NCBI GenBank assembly: GCA_018241505.1
Contig: JAFEDS010000017.1
Coordinates: forward strand, 1-64,000
Length of the DNA: 64,000 bases
Direction of reading: 5' to 3'
Source: Pseudomonadota bacterium
Lineage (GTDB): Bacteria > Pseudomonadota > Gammaproteobacteria > Steroidobacterales > Steroidobacteraceae
Part shown: in pieces, positions 38,012-46,968 of the stretch
Layout: each line of letters begins with the position of its first letter
Numbering within the stretch: position 1 is the first letter of the stretch
Translations under genes and position numbers: made by a program
Notes under the pieces: generated by a model
Databases searched by the model: none
What the model was told of the DNA's origin: nothing
Seen by the model: only the letters and a program-made list of their open reading frames with translations

Positions 38012-38446
38012 TCAAAGGCTCCGAAAACTGATGGCCAGACGGTTGTAGGCGTTCATGAGCCCGATGGCAATGGTCAGATCAACCAGCTCCTTTTCGGTGA
38101 AAAGCGTCCCCGCCGCTTGGTAGTCCGCATCACCCACGCCGTTTTCACTGACCCGCGTCACCGTCTCTGCCCAGGAGAGCGCTCCCCGCTCCCGCGCATC
38201 AAACAATCCCGGGGCTTCCCGCCATACCGGCAACAGCATGAGCTTCTCGAGCTTCACCCCCTTCTTCGACAGATCGCGCGAATGCAGGTCGATACAGTAG
38301 GCGCAACCGTTTATTTGCGACACTCGAAGGTAAACGAGATCAACCAACACCGCGGGCAATCCACACTGTGAAATGTACTCGTGGACACCGCCCAGCGCTT
38401 TGACGCCGGCAGGCGCGAGCAACGAATAGTCGATTCTGCCACTCAT
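38012..38446 (-). CDS. Carboxymuconolactone decarboxylase/AhpD family protein
   Basis: 144-aa alkylhydroperoxidase-like protein. The AhpD active site is present: QINGCAYCIDLHSRDLSKKG, with the CxxC pair and downstream His. LVDLTIAIGLMNAYNRLAIS is the C-terminal family helix. Such small proteins usually act as peroxidase partners or reductants. ATG 38446 has GGGAGAG ten bases upstream; a longer frame to 38464 is less likely. It lies between doxX-like and gabD genes in a three-gene operon. Confidence 0.88.
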   Translation of the reverse strand: MSGRIDYSLLAPAGVKALGGVHEYISQCGLPAVLVDLVYLRVSQINGCAYCIDLHSRDLSKKGVKLEKLMLLPVWREAPGLFDARERGALSWAETVTRVSENGVGDADYQAAGTLFTEKELVDLTIAIGLMNAYNRLAISFRSL

Positions 38447-38464
38447 ACCGGGGCGCTCTCCCAC

Positions 38465-38827
38465 TCATGCATAAATAAATACCAACAGGCAGGCGCAGGC
38501 GAGGAACACGCAATATTCGCAGCCCCCTGTGTTCCACAACCACCGGCCTCGTGAAACCTTGAACACGGAGGCCGCCGCGACGGACATGAATACAAAAGCG
38601 GCCAGTGCGGCGTACCGCACCCAAAGCCCCAGTGTCAGACAGGTCGCGAGCCCGACTTCAACCGCGAGCGCCACCGCCAGAAAGGCGGCCGCAGGCCTGA
38701 ACCCGGCCGCTTTGAAAAATCCCAGAGTCAATGGCCGGGCAAACAGTTTGGCCGCTATGTGGGGCACGAACGTAACGCCGCACAGAATGCGCAACGGCGT
38801 CAACGGACCGCTCCAGTCAAATTGCAT
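38465..38827 (-). CDS. DoxX-family membrane protein
   Basis: 120-aa protein with four predicted helices: PLTPLRILCGVTFVPHIAAK, FLAVALAVEVGLATCLTLGL, YAALAAFVFMSVAAASVF, and EYCVFLACACLLVFIYA at the C-terminus. This matches DoxX/SURF4-like quinone-linked membrane proteins of unknown exact function, several linked to oxidative or thiol stress. I start at ATG 38827 (MQFDWSG); the frame is open to 38845. It heads the DoxX-AhpD-like-gabD operon, 18 bp before the next gene. Confidence 0.82.
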   Translation of the reverse strand: MQFDWSGPLTPLRILCGVTFVPHIAAKLFARPLTLGFFKAAGFRPAAAFLAVALAVEVGLATCLTLGLWVRYAALAAFVFMSVAAASVFKVSRGRWLWNTGGCEYCVFLACACLLVFIYA

Positions 38828-39070
38828 CGGTCGTCCCGAATCCAACTTTGATGTTGCACCATGCAGCGTCGTTGAAGTCGAGTCAAGACCAACCCGCGGT
38901 GCGCCGTCGCAGGCATCGAGAACATCCCTGGCTGCTGCTGGCCACTTTTGACCAGCCGGTTGGCTAACGACAGCCGCCCGATGGGCCGGTCATCCGCGTC
39001 CCGTGCGCGAAACGGCTGCCAATTGTCAAATACCGCTGCGCGCGAGGCGGAATTGGAGCGCGGGAACCCG

Positions 39071-39086
39071 TGGCACGCTTGATGCA
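39071..39086 (+). promoter_or_regulatory. Sigma-54 (-24/-12) promoter of the monooxygenase operon
   Basis: TGGCACGCTTGATGCA matches the sigma-54 consensus TGGCACRNNNNTTGCW at 11 of 12 defined positions (A for T at the first -12 T). The essential GG and GC are 10 bp apart. It lies 66 bp before the monooxygenase ATG in the otherwise gene-free 324 bp from 38828 to 39151. No other coding or RNA gene was seen in that gap. A TTTGACCA box about 120 bp upstream (38947-38954) could be part of an activator site. The activator gene is not in the window. Confidence 0.78.
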
Positions 39087-39151
39087 ATGGGCTTCCTGCC
39101 GGGCACATCTTCATCCAATGCAAAAAACGCAGCGCCAAAGGAAGCTCAAAC

Positions 39152-40405
39152 ATGCCGCCATCAGCCGTCCTGACACCAGTTCCCGCGTCGACTCAGCCAG
39201 CCGCACCAGGCGCGCTCGATGCGTTCTTCGGAGCGCCCGCTCCGGATCTCGGCATTGTCGCGCGAGCACAAGGCATTCAAGCGCTGATCCGCTCGCGCGC
39301 GAAAGCATCCGAAGAACAGCGCCGCGTGAGTGAAGATGTCATCGAGGCTATTCACGCCCAGCGGCTGTTCCACATTTCGGTCCCGCGGCGCCTCGGCGGC
39401 CTGGGTGGCAATTTCCGCACATTCATTGAGACCGTCGCCGAAGTAGGCCGTGCCGACGGCGGTACGGGATGGGCCACCGCGTTGCTCAATGTATGCACCT
39501 GGTTCGCAACACTCTTCGGCGAAGAAGCGCAAGCAGACGTATTTGGCAAACAACGCGACGCACGGGTCTGCGGCATCTTCACTCCGCCAACCCGCAGCGA
39601 GAGAGTGGCTGGCGGACTGCGTGTTACCGGTGAGTGGGGCTACGCCTCCGGATCAGCGCATGCTCAATGGGCGACGCTGGGAGTTACCCTGGGTCAGAAC
39701 CCGGACGGCTCGCCGATTCCCGGCCTGGCGTTGGTGCCGTTTTCCGATTTGAAGATCAAAGACACCTGGTATGTGGCGGGAATGAGCGCCTCCGGCAGCA
39801 ATACCCTGGTTGCCGACAATGTGTTCATCCCCGAGCACCGCGTACAGAACTTCAATGCAATGGGAGCCGAAGATTACGCTCGGAAACCGTCCGACGAGGC
39901 CAACGACTACGCATCCTTCATTCCCGTCGCGGAGATCATCCTCGTGGCGGTGCAATTGGGACTCGCGCGGGCCGCTATCGATATAACAACGCAGAAAGGC
40001 GCGACGAAGTCCGTGGCGTACACCGTATTCGCCGAAGCTCGCAACTCTCCAGCCCACCAGATCGAGTTTGCCAACGCAGCATCGCTCGCCGACCAGGCTC
40101 ACTTGTTGGTTGCACGAGCGTGCGCGGACATTGATATCGCAGCAGCTCAACATAGGAAGCTGGATCCGCGGGTGCGCGCCCGCGTACGCATGGATACGGG
40201 ACAAGCGGCCAAGCTCTGCCGGGAATCCATCAATAAGCTGTTGAGTGTGAATGGCGCCGGCTCCTTCGCGCAGGTCAATCCCCTGCAGCGCATCTGGCGG
40301 GACAGTGAAATTGCCAGCCGGCACGCATTCGTACTGCCGGAGATGGCCACATTGATCTACGGCCGCTCACTGTTCGGGGTGTCCGAATTCGTTCAACCCT
40401 ATTGA
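39152..40405 (+). CDS. Flavin-dependent monooxygenase, acyl-CoA dehydrogenase fold (HsaA/HpaB-like group D)
   Basis: 417-aa oxygenase component that would hydroxylate a substrate with reduced flavin supplied by a separate reductase. It has the acyl-CoA dehydrogenase architecture: N-terminal helices with RRLGGLGGNFRTFIE, GRADGGTGWATALLNVCTWF, a middle beta domain (VTGEWGYASGSAHAQWATLG) and a C-terminal type-2 helical domain with HAFVLPEMATLIYGRSLFGV. This matches the HsaA (3-HSA hydroxylase), indole/phenol hydroxylase and DszC group. First gene of a five-gene operon that includes its reductase, behind a sigma-54 promoter. Substrate unknown, probably aromatic or steroidal. Confidence 0.87.
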   Translation: MPPSAVLTPVPASTQPAAPGALDAFFGAPAPDLGIVARAQGIQALIRSRAKASEEQRRVSEDVIEAIHAQRLFHISVPRRLGGLGGNFRTFIETVAEVGRADGGTGWATALLNVCTWFATLFGEEAQADVFGKQRDARVCGIFTPPTRSERVAGGLRVTGEWGYASGSAHAQWATLGVTLGQNPDGSPIPGLALVPFSDLKIKDTWYVAGMSASGSNTLVADNVFIPEHRVQNFNAMGAEDYARKPSDEANDYASFIPVAEIILVAVQLGLARAAIDITTQKGATKSVAYTVFAEARNSPAHQIEFANAASLADQAHLLVARACADIDIAAAQHRKLDPRVRARVRMDTGQAAKLCRESINKLLSVNGAGSFAQVNPLQRIWRDSEIASRHAFVLPEMATLIYGRSLFGVSEFVQPY

Positions 40406-40429
40406 TCGCTCGCAGCACCGGTCGCCATC

Positions 40430-40762
40430 ATGCACAAGCTCATTGCCCTCTACCATCGACCCGAGCAGCCGCAGAAGTTCAAGGATCATCTGCTCGGAGT
40501 GCATTTGCCCCTGGTGGCGAAATTTCCGGGCCTGAAGGCGCTGCGGGTCGGATTTGACGTGGCGATCCCCACGGCGGCGAGCACTCCGGATACCGAGTAT
40601 TTCGCCGTCGTCGAATGCGATTTCGATGACGAATCCGCCCTGCAGCGGGCGCTCGCCTCCGCCGAGGGTCAGGCAGCGAGCGCCGATGTGCCCAACTATG
40701 CCGCCGCCGGCGTAACCATTCTCACTTTTCCAATCCAACTCTATGACAACCATAACCCATAA
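40430..40762 (+). CDS. EthD-domain protein
   Basis: 110-aa ferredoxin-like-fold protein of the EthD family: MHKLIALYHRPEQPQKFKDH, LPLVAKFPGLKALRV, and DTEYFAVVECDFDDESALQR. EthD proteins accompany oxygenases in degradation of ethers and in polyketide tailoring, where some act as cyclases or product-processing enzymes. Starts 24 bp after the monooxygenase and overlaps the flavin reductase by 20 bp. Its exact reaction cannot be inferred. Confidence 0.82.
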   Translation: MHKLIALYHRPEQPQKFKDHLLGVHLPLVAKFPGLKALRVGFDVAIPTAASTPDTEYFAVVECDFDDESALQRALASAEGQAASADVPNYAAAGVTILTFPIQLYDNHNP

Positions 40763-41255
40763 TCCGGATTTCCGGGGCGCAATGCGCCGCCTGACGACGA
40801 CTGTCAGCGTCATCAGTTGCGCACACGGCGATGCCTGGTTCGGTATGACGGCGACAGCCGTTACTTCCGTCTGCGCAGAGCCGCCCGCCATTCTGGTGTG
40901 TATCAACGGCACCTCCGCCATTCACAGTCCACTCATTTCCAGCAAGCGCTTCTGCGTGAATATGCTGCGTGTCGGCCAGGAGGCTGTTTCGCAGGCTTTC
41001 AGCGGCAAGCTGAAGGGAATGGACCGGTTTACGGCCGGGAGCTGGTCTCAGTCCGATGGCGGCCTGCCCTATCTCGAAACGGCACAAGCCAACCTCTTTT
41101 GCCGAACCGAACAGGTGGTCCCATTCGGGACCCACAGTATTTTCATCGGCGCAGTCGAATGGGTACAATTGGCCGATCGAATCGAACCGCTTCTGTATGA
41201 GGACGGCCGTTACGTCCGCTCCGCCGGTCTGCTCGAAGGGACGGAACCAACGTGA
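40743..41255 (+). CDS. Flavin reductase (HpaC-like)
   Basis: 170-aa FMN/FAD reductase that supplies reduced flavin by diffusion to the monooxygenase two genes upstream. Motifs: FRGAMRRLTTTVSVISCAHG, GMTATAVTSVCAEPPAILVC (flavin-binding), INGTSAIHSPL, FCVNMLRVGQ, and the C-terminal FGTHSIFIGAVEWV. Together with the HsaA-like protein it makes a complete two-component monooxygenase. It overlaps both neighbours, EthD by 20 bp and the M24 gene by 4 bp. Confidence 0.9.
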   Translation: MTTITHNPDFRGAMRRLTTTVSVISCAHGDAWFGMTATAVTSVCAEPPAILVCINGTSAIHSPLISSKRFCVNMLRVGQEAVSQAFSGKLKGMDRFTAGSWSQSDGGLPYLETAQANLFCRTEQVVPFGTHSIFIGAVEWVQLADRIEPLLYEDGRYVRSAGLLEGTEPT

Positions 41256-42505
41256 AATACAATCGTCCGCACGCCACAGCGTCGTATGGCACTCAGGCAA
41301 AGGACTGGGAACGAGGTATCGACTACGATCGGCTGCTCAAGGAGCGGCTGCGGCGGGCGCAGGACTCAATCCGGGCCGCAGGCCTGGGCGCCGTCGTCTG
41401 TTTCAATTTTGATAACATCCGGTACGTCACGGGCACCCACATCGGCGAATGGGCCCGCGACAAATTCATGCGCTATGCCCTGTGTGGAGTGGAGGGCGCT
41501 CCCCTCCTTTGGGATCCGGCTGCCCCGGCAAAGCGCCTCTCCTCCCCCTGGATTGCGGACAATGTGGCGGCACCCATTTCCACGATGCAGGGTGGCTTAC
41601 CGCCCTGGATGAAGGTGCAGGATGACTTCGCCCGCCAGATTCGCAAGGCGCTCGTGGATCGCGGCATCGAGAATAAACCCATCGGCATCGACATCATGGA
41701 GCTGCCGATGTTGCGCGCCCTGGAAGCGGCAGGCATCGAGGTGGTCGATGGACAGCAAGCCCTGTTGGATGCGCGTCAGATCAAGACACCGGATGAGATT
41801 GAGCTGCTGAAGCTCGCGGCTGCGCTCGTCGATGCTGCCTACGTCGACATTGCCCGCGCCATCCGGCCGGGCACGCGGGAAAACGAGCTCGTTGCGATTG
41901 CCAATGACAAATTGTTCCGCATGGGCTCCGAGCGGGTCGAATGCGTGAATTCAGTTTCCGGCCCGCGGGGACGGCCGCACTCTCACACTTTCTCCGATCG
42001 CATCATCCAGCCCGGCGACATGGTGTTTCTCGATGTCATGCACTCGTTCAACGGCTACCGGACCTGCTATTACCGTACCTTCATCTGCGGCGAACCCAAC
42101 AAGCACCAGATCGATGCGTACGAGACCGCCTCCAAATGGATCAGCGACTCCATTGACAAGGTGAAACCGGGCGTGACTCTCGATGAGATCGCTTCCGTTT
42201 GGCCCGATGCGACCGAATTCGGCTACAAGGACGAAGCGGAGGCGTTTCTATTGCAGTACGGACATGGCATCGGCTTGTCGCTGTGGGAGCGCCCGATCAT
42301 CTCGAAGCGCTATCGTGGGCAGACCACCCCGCTGCAGGAGGGTATGGTGTTTGCGCTGGAAACCTGGAAAGGCGCAGCCGACGGATCCGGTGCCGCGCGA
42401 ATCGAGGAGGAAGTGGTGGTTACACGCGACGGTTGCAACATCATCACCCACTTTCCGTCCGACCGCCTGATTTCGTGCGGTCTTCCCGGCTGCGAAATCT
42501 TTTGA
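41252..42505 (+). CDS. M24-fold hydrolase (Xaa-Pro peptidase/creatinase family), one metal ligand altered
   Basis: 417-aa pita-bread-fold protein with N-terminal creatinase-like domain (1-150) and C-terminal M24 domain (165-400). The first metal Asp is kept (MVFLDVMH, Asp261), as are His338 (YGHGIG), Glu370 (FALETW) and Glu386 or its neighbour (IEEEVV). The second Asp, expected in the GYxxDxTRT position, is Cys272 (GYRTCYYRTF). Creatinase, which is metal-free, also departs from Asp there. So it is probably not an ordinary aminopeptidase; a C-N hydrolase or lyase acting on the pathway product is possible. GTG start overlaps the reductase stop. Confidence 0.84.
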   Translation: MKYNRPHATASYGTQAKDWERGIDYDRLLKERLRRAQDSIRAAGLGAVVCFNFDNIRYVTGTHIGEWARDKFMRYALCGVEGAPLLWDPAAPAKRLSSPWIADNVAAPISTMQGGLPPWMKVQDDFARQIRKALVDRGIENKPIGIDIMELPMLRALEAAGIEVVDGQQALLDARQIKTPDEIELLKLAAALVDAAYVDIARAIRPGTRENELVAIANDKLFRMGSERVECVNSVSGPRGRPHSHTFSDRIIQPGDMVFLDVMHSFNGYRTCYYRTFICGEPNKHQIDAYETASKWISDSIDKVKPGVTLDEIASVWPDATEFGYKDEAEAFLLQYGHGIGLSLWERPIISKRYRGQTTPLQEGMVFALETWKGAADGSGAARIEEEVVVTRDGCNIITHFPSDRLISCGLPGCEIF

Positions 42506-43605
42506 ACGCCGTCGCGCCAAAGCGCGCGCACGCGCCCCGGACGCCGGTGTCACTCATCACCGGCTTCCTCGGCAGTGGCAAAACCACTCTGCTGAATCGC
42601 GCGCTGCGCGCGCCCGCCATGCGCGGCGCCTTGGTTGTTGTAAACGAGTTTGGCGAGGTCGGCCTGGATCACAAGCTCGTTGCGCACAGCAGCGACAACA
42701 TTCTCGTGTTGGAGAACGGTTGCCTCTGCTGTACCGTCTTCGGCGATCTGCTGGGCGAGATGAATCGCCTGTATCACCGGCGCGAGGCCAACGAGATCCC
42801 ACCGTTTGACCGCGTCCTGATCGAGACCTCGGGCCTCGCGGATCCGACCTCCCTGATTCAGGCATTCCTGTCGGATCCGTTGCTGTCGGGCCTATTCGAG
42901 CTCACTGCGACCATCACCCTGATCGATTCGGTCAACTGCCGTTCAACGCTCGACCGACACGATGAAGCTGTGCGGCAGATCGCACTTGCCGATCACCTGG
43001 TGCTGACCAAGCTCGATATGGCAGGCGCAGCGCAACGACCCCAGCTTCTGACCCAACTGCGTAGCCTGTTACGCACCCTCAATCCCAGGGCCGGCATCCA
43101 CACGGCCGAATCCGGCAGCCTCGACTGGGAGGCGCTGTTCCGCTGGCGGGGGCACGACCCTGGGCGCGGCTCCAGCGAGGCGACTGTCTGGCTCGGCGCT
43201 GTCCCAACTGAAGACTCCGAGCACTCGCCGGCTGGCAATCATCACCATTTCGCCAGCAATCATCTGCAGGTCGCCAGCTACTCCTTCGTGCGCGAAGATC
43301 CCCTGCCACGACTGGCACTGCAGTTACTGCTGCAGGGCATCGAGCAGAACCTGGGCCCGAACCTGCTGCGGTTCAAAGCGATCGTCAATGTCGAGGGCGA
43401 AGCCAACGGGCCCGCTGTCATTCATGGCGCGCAACATCTTCTCCATAACATGACCTGGCTCGACCGCTGGCCCTTTGCCGATCGGAAATCGCGCTTCGTT
43501 TTGATTGCCTCGGGTATCCGGACCGGCCCCTTGGGCGAGATGATCGATCTGCTCGACCGGATCGCCTGGCGCAGCGCCAAGGCGCGGCAAGCCGCCGCGA
43601 TATAG
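42502..43605 (+). CDS. COG0523 (CobW/CobP47K) GTPase, putative metallochaperone
   Basis: 367-aa SIMIBI GTPase. G1 GFLGSGKTTLLNRAL near residue 21, the metal-binding CxCC in VLENGCLCCTVF (73-77), ETSGLADPTSLI, and TKLD as G4; the C-terminal CobW domain starts near 250. A His-rich stretch (GNHHHFASNHL) separates the domains. COG0523 proteins insert Zn, Co or Fe into client enzymes. I place the start at TTG 42502, which overlaps the M24 stop (TTGA); the frame upstream is an overprint of the M24 gene. The likely client is the M24 protein beside it. Confidence 0.88.
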   Translation: MNAVAPKRAHAPRTPVSLITGFLGSGKTTLLNRALRAPAMRGALVVVNEFGEVGLDHKLVAHSSDNILVLENGCLCCTVFGDLLGEMNRLYHRREANEIPPFDRVLIETSGLADPTSLIQAFLSDPLLSGLFELTATITLIDSVNCRSTLDRHDEAVRQIALADHLVLTKLDMAGAAQRPQLLTQLRSLLRTLNPRAGIHTAESGSLDWEALFRWRGHDPGRGSSEATVWLGAVPTEDSEHSPAGNHHHFASNHLQVASYSFVREDPLPRLALQLLLQGIEQNLGPNLLRFKAIVNVEGEANGPAVIHGAQHLLHNMTWLDRWPFADRKSRFVLIASGIRTGPLGEMIDLLDRIAWRSAKARQAAAI

Positions 43606-46008
43606 CTACCCGCGTGCCAGCTCCGCGTGGGCGCGCACCACAGCAGAAGCGTCACGGGTCGCCACAATAAACCTCGGCCGGAACACGTCAACCCAGGCAG
43701 GGACGAAGAACATCGCACTCACTGCATTGATCAGCAGCATGATGATCAGGAGCCGCGCGGAGTCGGCCTGAAACCGCAGGTCGGATTCGAAGACCCACAT
43801 CACAATTCCGCCGATGAGAGTGCTCGCAGTGAGCGCAATCGCCACGCCCGTCGTCGCTACCGAGCGTCTGACCGCCTCTTGCAACTGCACTCCCGAGCTC
43901 ATCTCCTCCTTGATCCGGTCCATCATGTAGATGGAGTAGTCGACACCGAGCCCGATACCTACCGCAATCATCGGCACAGTGTTGACGTTCAAACCCATAC
44001 CGAGTATCCCCATGCACGCATAAGTCGTAACCGTGGCAAACAGCATGGACATCAACATCATGAAAGCCGCGTGCGTCGAGCGGTAAAATCCCCACGTGAA
44101 GATGAAAATGATGGCCAGAACGGCGGGTACCACGATGAGGTTGGTGCGAAACGCCTCCTCGTTGATGGCAGCCTCCACACCCACTGGACCACCCGCCAGG
44201 TCGAGATGCAGCCCGTTGATCCTGGAACCTACGGTGTCGGCCCAATGGTTGACCATGTATAACGCTCGCCGGATGGTCTCGCCGGTGTGATCCTTGTAAT
44301 AAAACACCATATTTGCCAGGCGGTCGTCCGTGTCCACGTACTGTGAAAGGGTCGCCGGCGTAGGGGAAGACATCATGTACGTATACATGATCCCACCGAT
44401 CTCCTGACCGTTGGCGGGAATGACCCGCCATCTGGGATCGTCGTACCGCAGCATCATGCCAACGTGCGCCACGAGGTTGTTGACACCTCGGCTGCCACCC
44501 AAGGAAGAGTCCTGCATCATGTAGCTCTGGAAGTCGTCCAGTCCCTTGAGGACCTCGCTGTTCTTGATTCCACCCTTGGTGTCGGTTCGCGCTATGACAA
44601 ACAGCTCTTCCGAGCCCGGAAAAGTGCTGTTGACCGCATTGGATGACACATTGTAGTCGTGACTACGATACAACAGCGGCGAACCCGGTTCGGGCTCTCC
44701 GACCCGCACGCGTGAGCTGAGACCGGTGGCCACGACGACGACGGCAGCCGTCGCATACAGCGCCAGCCGTGAGCGCAGCGGAGTTGCTGTCACCGCGGCC
44801 AACTTCGGAAACAGATCGCGGATGAAGGTTTTCTGGATCCGGTGATCGCGCGGCTGCGGCAGCAGGGCCAGCAACATCGGCAGTGTCACCAGCACCGTCA
44901 CAATCATTGAGAGCGCCCAGAAGGAGGCGTAAATGGCCATCTTGTTGTTGACCGGCACCGAACCCAGGCCGATCAGAAACAGGGCGGATGCATCCGCCAC
45001 AATGGCCAATGCACCGGGCCTGAACAGTGAATCGAATGTATTGCGCGCGGCCCGCAGACGATCGCCCGTCAGCTCGAGCTCCAAGTAATATCGCTCAACT
45101 TTCTGGATGCCGTGCGACAGCGAGCGTGCCGAGATCAGAAAAGGCACCACCAGCATCAGCGGGTCCAGATTGAATCCGGCGACTCCCATGAATCCCACGC
45201 CCCAGATACTGGTCAATGCCATACCGACCAACGGCAGGACGATGCCGTACAGGCGGCGCATGTAAAGGACCAGCACGGCCAGCACTATCAAAACCGTGTA
45301 GAGAAATATCTGCAGAATCTGACCGCTGTAGGAGCTCACCCAGCCAACGAGCACCGGATGCCCGGTTGCATAGATCCTGATGCCCGGAGCCGTTTCCGTG
45401 GCGCGCATGTTCTGGACTTCCGCGAAAACCTGCGCGTAGTCGATCTTCCTTTCGAGCAAAGTGCCCTTGATGATGGCCGCCTTGCGGTCCGGCGACACCA
45501 GCAGGCCATAGACCTGGGCATCGGCGAGCACGTGACTTTCAATGGTGCGCAGCTCGGCATCGGTGTAGGTTCGGCCGGGTTCGTAGTACGGAGCCGACTT
45601 GATGGTACCGTCGCTTTCCAACCAGATGCGGCGCGTCGCCCGGTGGGTCACGCTGCTCACGAGGTTGTGATTGACACCATCCAGGTTGTCCATCGCCAAT
45701 GTGAGACGATGGATGCGCGCGAGGGTGTCATTCGTGAAAATGGTGCCCTGATCGACCTGGACCATCAGGTCTATGATGTTGGCTCCGCCGAAGGTATCCC
45801 GGATCCGATTGTGAAGCTGTATGTAAGGATGGCGCTGGGGCAGCAGGTCCGCGAACTCTGATAGCATCTTCACAGCGGGAATCTGCAACCCGAACCAGCC
45901 GGTCATCAGCACAATTCCAGCCAGGACCTTGATGCGGTTGTCGAACAGGCGATTGGCCAGCCAGGGAAAGAAGCCCTTGTGGTTCGTCTCATCCATTGGA
46001 TTTCTCAT
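43606..46008 (-). CDS. MMPL/RND-family transporter (HAE3-like)
   Basis: 800-aa inner-membrane transporter with two repeats of one helix, a large periplasmic loop and five helices. Helices include VLAGIVLMTGWFGLQIPAV (N-terminal) and IFLYTVLIVLAVLVLYM. MIAVGIGLGVDYSIYMMDRI, with the RND-type Asp, is in the second half. MMPL proteins of this length move lipids, hopanoids or hydrophobic catabolites across the envelope. ATG 46008 overlaps the Ycf48-like stop (ATGA). Its stop codon directly abuts the stop of the convergent COG0523 gene. Last gene of the TonB-receptor operon. Confidence 0.9.
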   Translation of the reverse strand: MRNPMDETNHKGFFPWLANRLFDNRIKVLAGIVLMTGWFGLQIPAVKMLSEFADLLPQRHPYIQLHNRIRDTFGGANIIDLMVQVDQGTIFTNDTLARIHRLTLAMDNLDGVNHNLVSSVTHRATRRIWLESDGTIKSAPYYEPGRTYTDAELRTIESHVLADAQVYGLLVSPDRKAAIIKGTLLERKIDYAQVFAEVQNMRATETAPGIRIYATGHPVLVGWVSSYSGQILQIFLYTVLIVLAVLVLYMRRLYGIVLPLVGMALTSIWGVGFMGVAGFNLDPLMLVVPFLISARSLSHGIQKVERYYLELELTGDRLRAARNTFDSLFRPGALAIVADASALFLIGLGSVPVNNKMAIYASFWALSMIVTVLVTLPMLLALLPQPRDHRIQKTFIRDLFPKLAAVTATPLRSRLALYATAAVVVVATGLSSRVRVGEPEPGSPLLYRSHDYNVSSNAVNSTFPGSEELFVIARTDTKGGIKNSEVLKGLDDFQSYMMQDSSLGGSRGVNNLVAHVGMMLRYDDPRWRVIPANGQEIGGIMYTYMMSSPTPATLSQYVDTDDRLANMVFYYKDHTGETIRRALYMVNHWADTVGSRINGLHLDLAGGPVGVEAAINEEAFRTNLIVVPAVLAIIFIFTWGFYRSTHAAFMMLMSMLFATVTTYACMGILGMGLNVNTVPMIAVGIGLGVDYSIYMMDRIKEEMSSGVQLQEAVRRSVATTGVAIALTASTLIGGIVMWVFESDLRFQADSARLLIIMLLINAVSAMFFVPAWVDVFRPRFIVATRDASAVVRAHAELARG

Positions 46009-46967
46009 GGCGTTCCAGCCAGCGTAAACAACGTACCGGCGCCGCCGGCTACGACGTACCCGCCCTCCTCGGTCCGCAGGATTACCCTCAGATATGAATG
46101 CGTTTTGCGCGAGTCAGGCAACACACTCCAGCCGCGAGCAGTCTGTTGAAGAATCGCGCCATCGCCTCCGACCGCATATGCAACGCCGCCGTCGCTCGCG
46201 ATACCGTACAACGGACTCGTGGTGTGTGCCTCGGCGGCGGCCCAATGCCGTGCTGCGTCCGTAGTCTCGACAATCGATCCGTTCAACCCCACGGCCCACC
46301 CATGCTCCATATCAGAAAAGTGCGCCGCCTCGGGGTAGATGTCGCCCGGGAGTGAAGGCAGCTTCTGCCAACTGGCTCCCGCGTCGCTGCTGCCGAGGAC
46401 TGTGCCGAACTCTCCAGTGATATAACCGTGGAGTCCATCAACGAACTGGATGGTCGTCAAGAACAGGTCCTGTTGGTCGAGGGTGGTGCGTTGCCAGTGA
46501 TTCCCACGATCGCCACTCGACAGCAGCGTGGCCGACTCGCCAACTACCCAGATCCGGCCCGATGCGTCGCAAGTGATCGCCTGCGGCCTCGCATTAGCAC
46601 CCAACGGCCGCGGGCTCCAGGTCCTGGCATCATCAACAGACAGCCAGAGTGAGCCCTCATACGAGATGGCGGCGAAGGTGTTCACTCCGCAGTCGGCCAC
46701 TGCAATCAGCGCAGGCCAGCCTGGTAGCGTGGCCCGCTGCCAGTGAGTGCCGCTGTCTTGCGACACAACAACGAGTCCATGGGCTCCGACCACTACGAGT
46801 GTTCGGCCGTGGCGAGCTGCTGATTGAAACTCATCGGTGCGCCGGACCGGACTCGCCTCAGCCGCCTCGACATCAGCCAGAGTAAGCGGCGGCTGACATC
46901 CGCTCAATGCGCAGCAGCCGATCGCAACCAGGGCGCTGACCGCAACACCCGGAACGGCGCGGGACAT
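46005..46967 (-). CDS. Ycf48/BNR-repeat beta-propeller lipoprotein
   Basis: 320-aa predicted lipoprotein: signal helix then lipobox ALSGC (Cys near 24). The body is a series of beta-propeller blades with Asp-box-like motifs: SQDSGTHWQRATLP, SVDDARTWSPRPLG, SGDRGNHWQRTTLD, SSDAGASWQKLP and TTDAARHWAAAEA. This resembles Ycf48/HCF136 photosystem assembly factors, but in heterotrophs such proteins sit beside MMPL transporters, DUF1302 and DUF1329. ATG 46967 falls one base after the DUF1302 stop; starts up to 47003 are possible. Probably a periplasmic scaffold for the transporter. Confidence 0.85.
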   Translation of the reverse strand: MSRAVPGVAVSALVAIGCCALSGCQPPLTLADVEAAEASPVRRTDEFQSAARHGRTLVVVGAHGLVVVSQDSGTHWQRATLPGWPALIAVADCGVNTFAAISYEGSLWLSVDDARTWSPRPLGANARPQAITCDASGRIWVVGESATLLSSGDRGNHWQRTTLDQQDLFLTTIQFVDGLHGYITGEFGTVLGSSDAGASWQKLPSLPGDIYPEAAHFSDMEHGWAVGLNGSIVETTDAARHWAAAEAHTTSPLYGIASDGGVAYAVGGDGAILQQTARGWSVLPDSRKTHSYLRVILRTEEGGYVVAGGAGTLFTLAGTP

Positions 46968-46968
46968 T

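Noticed and set aside
42199-42501. N-terminal extension of the COG0523 GTPase
   Set aside because: It overprints the M24 gene; homology starts a few residues after the TTG at 42502.
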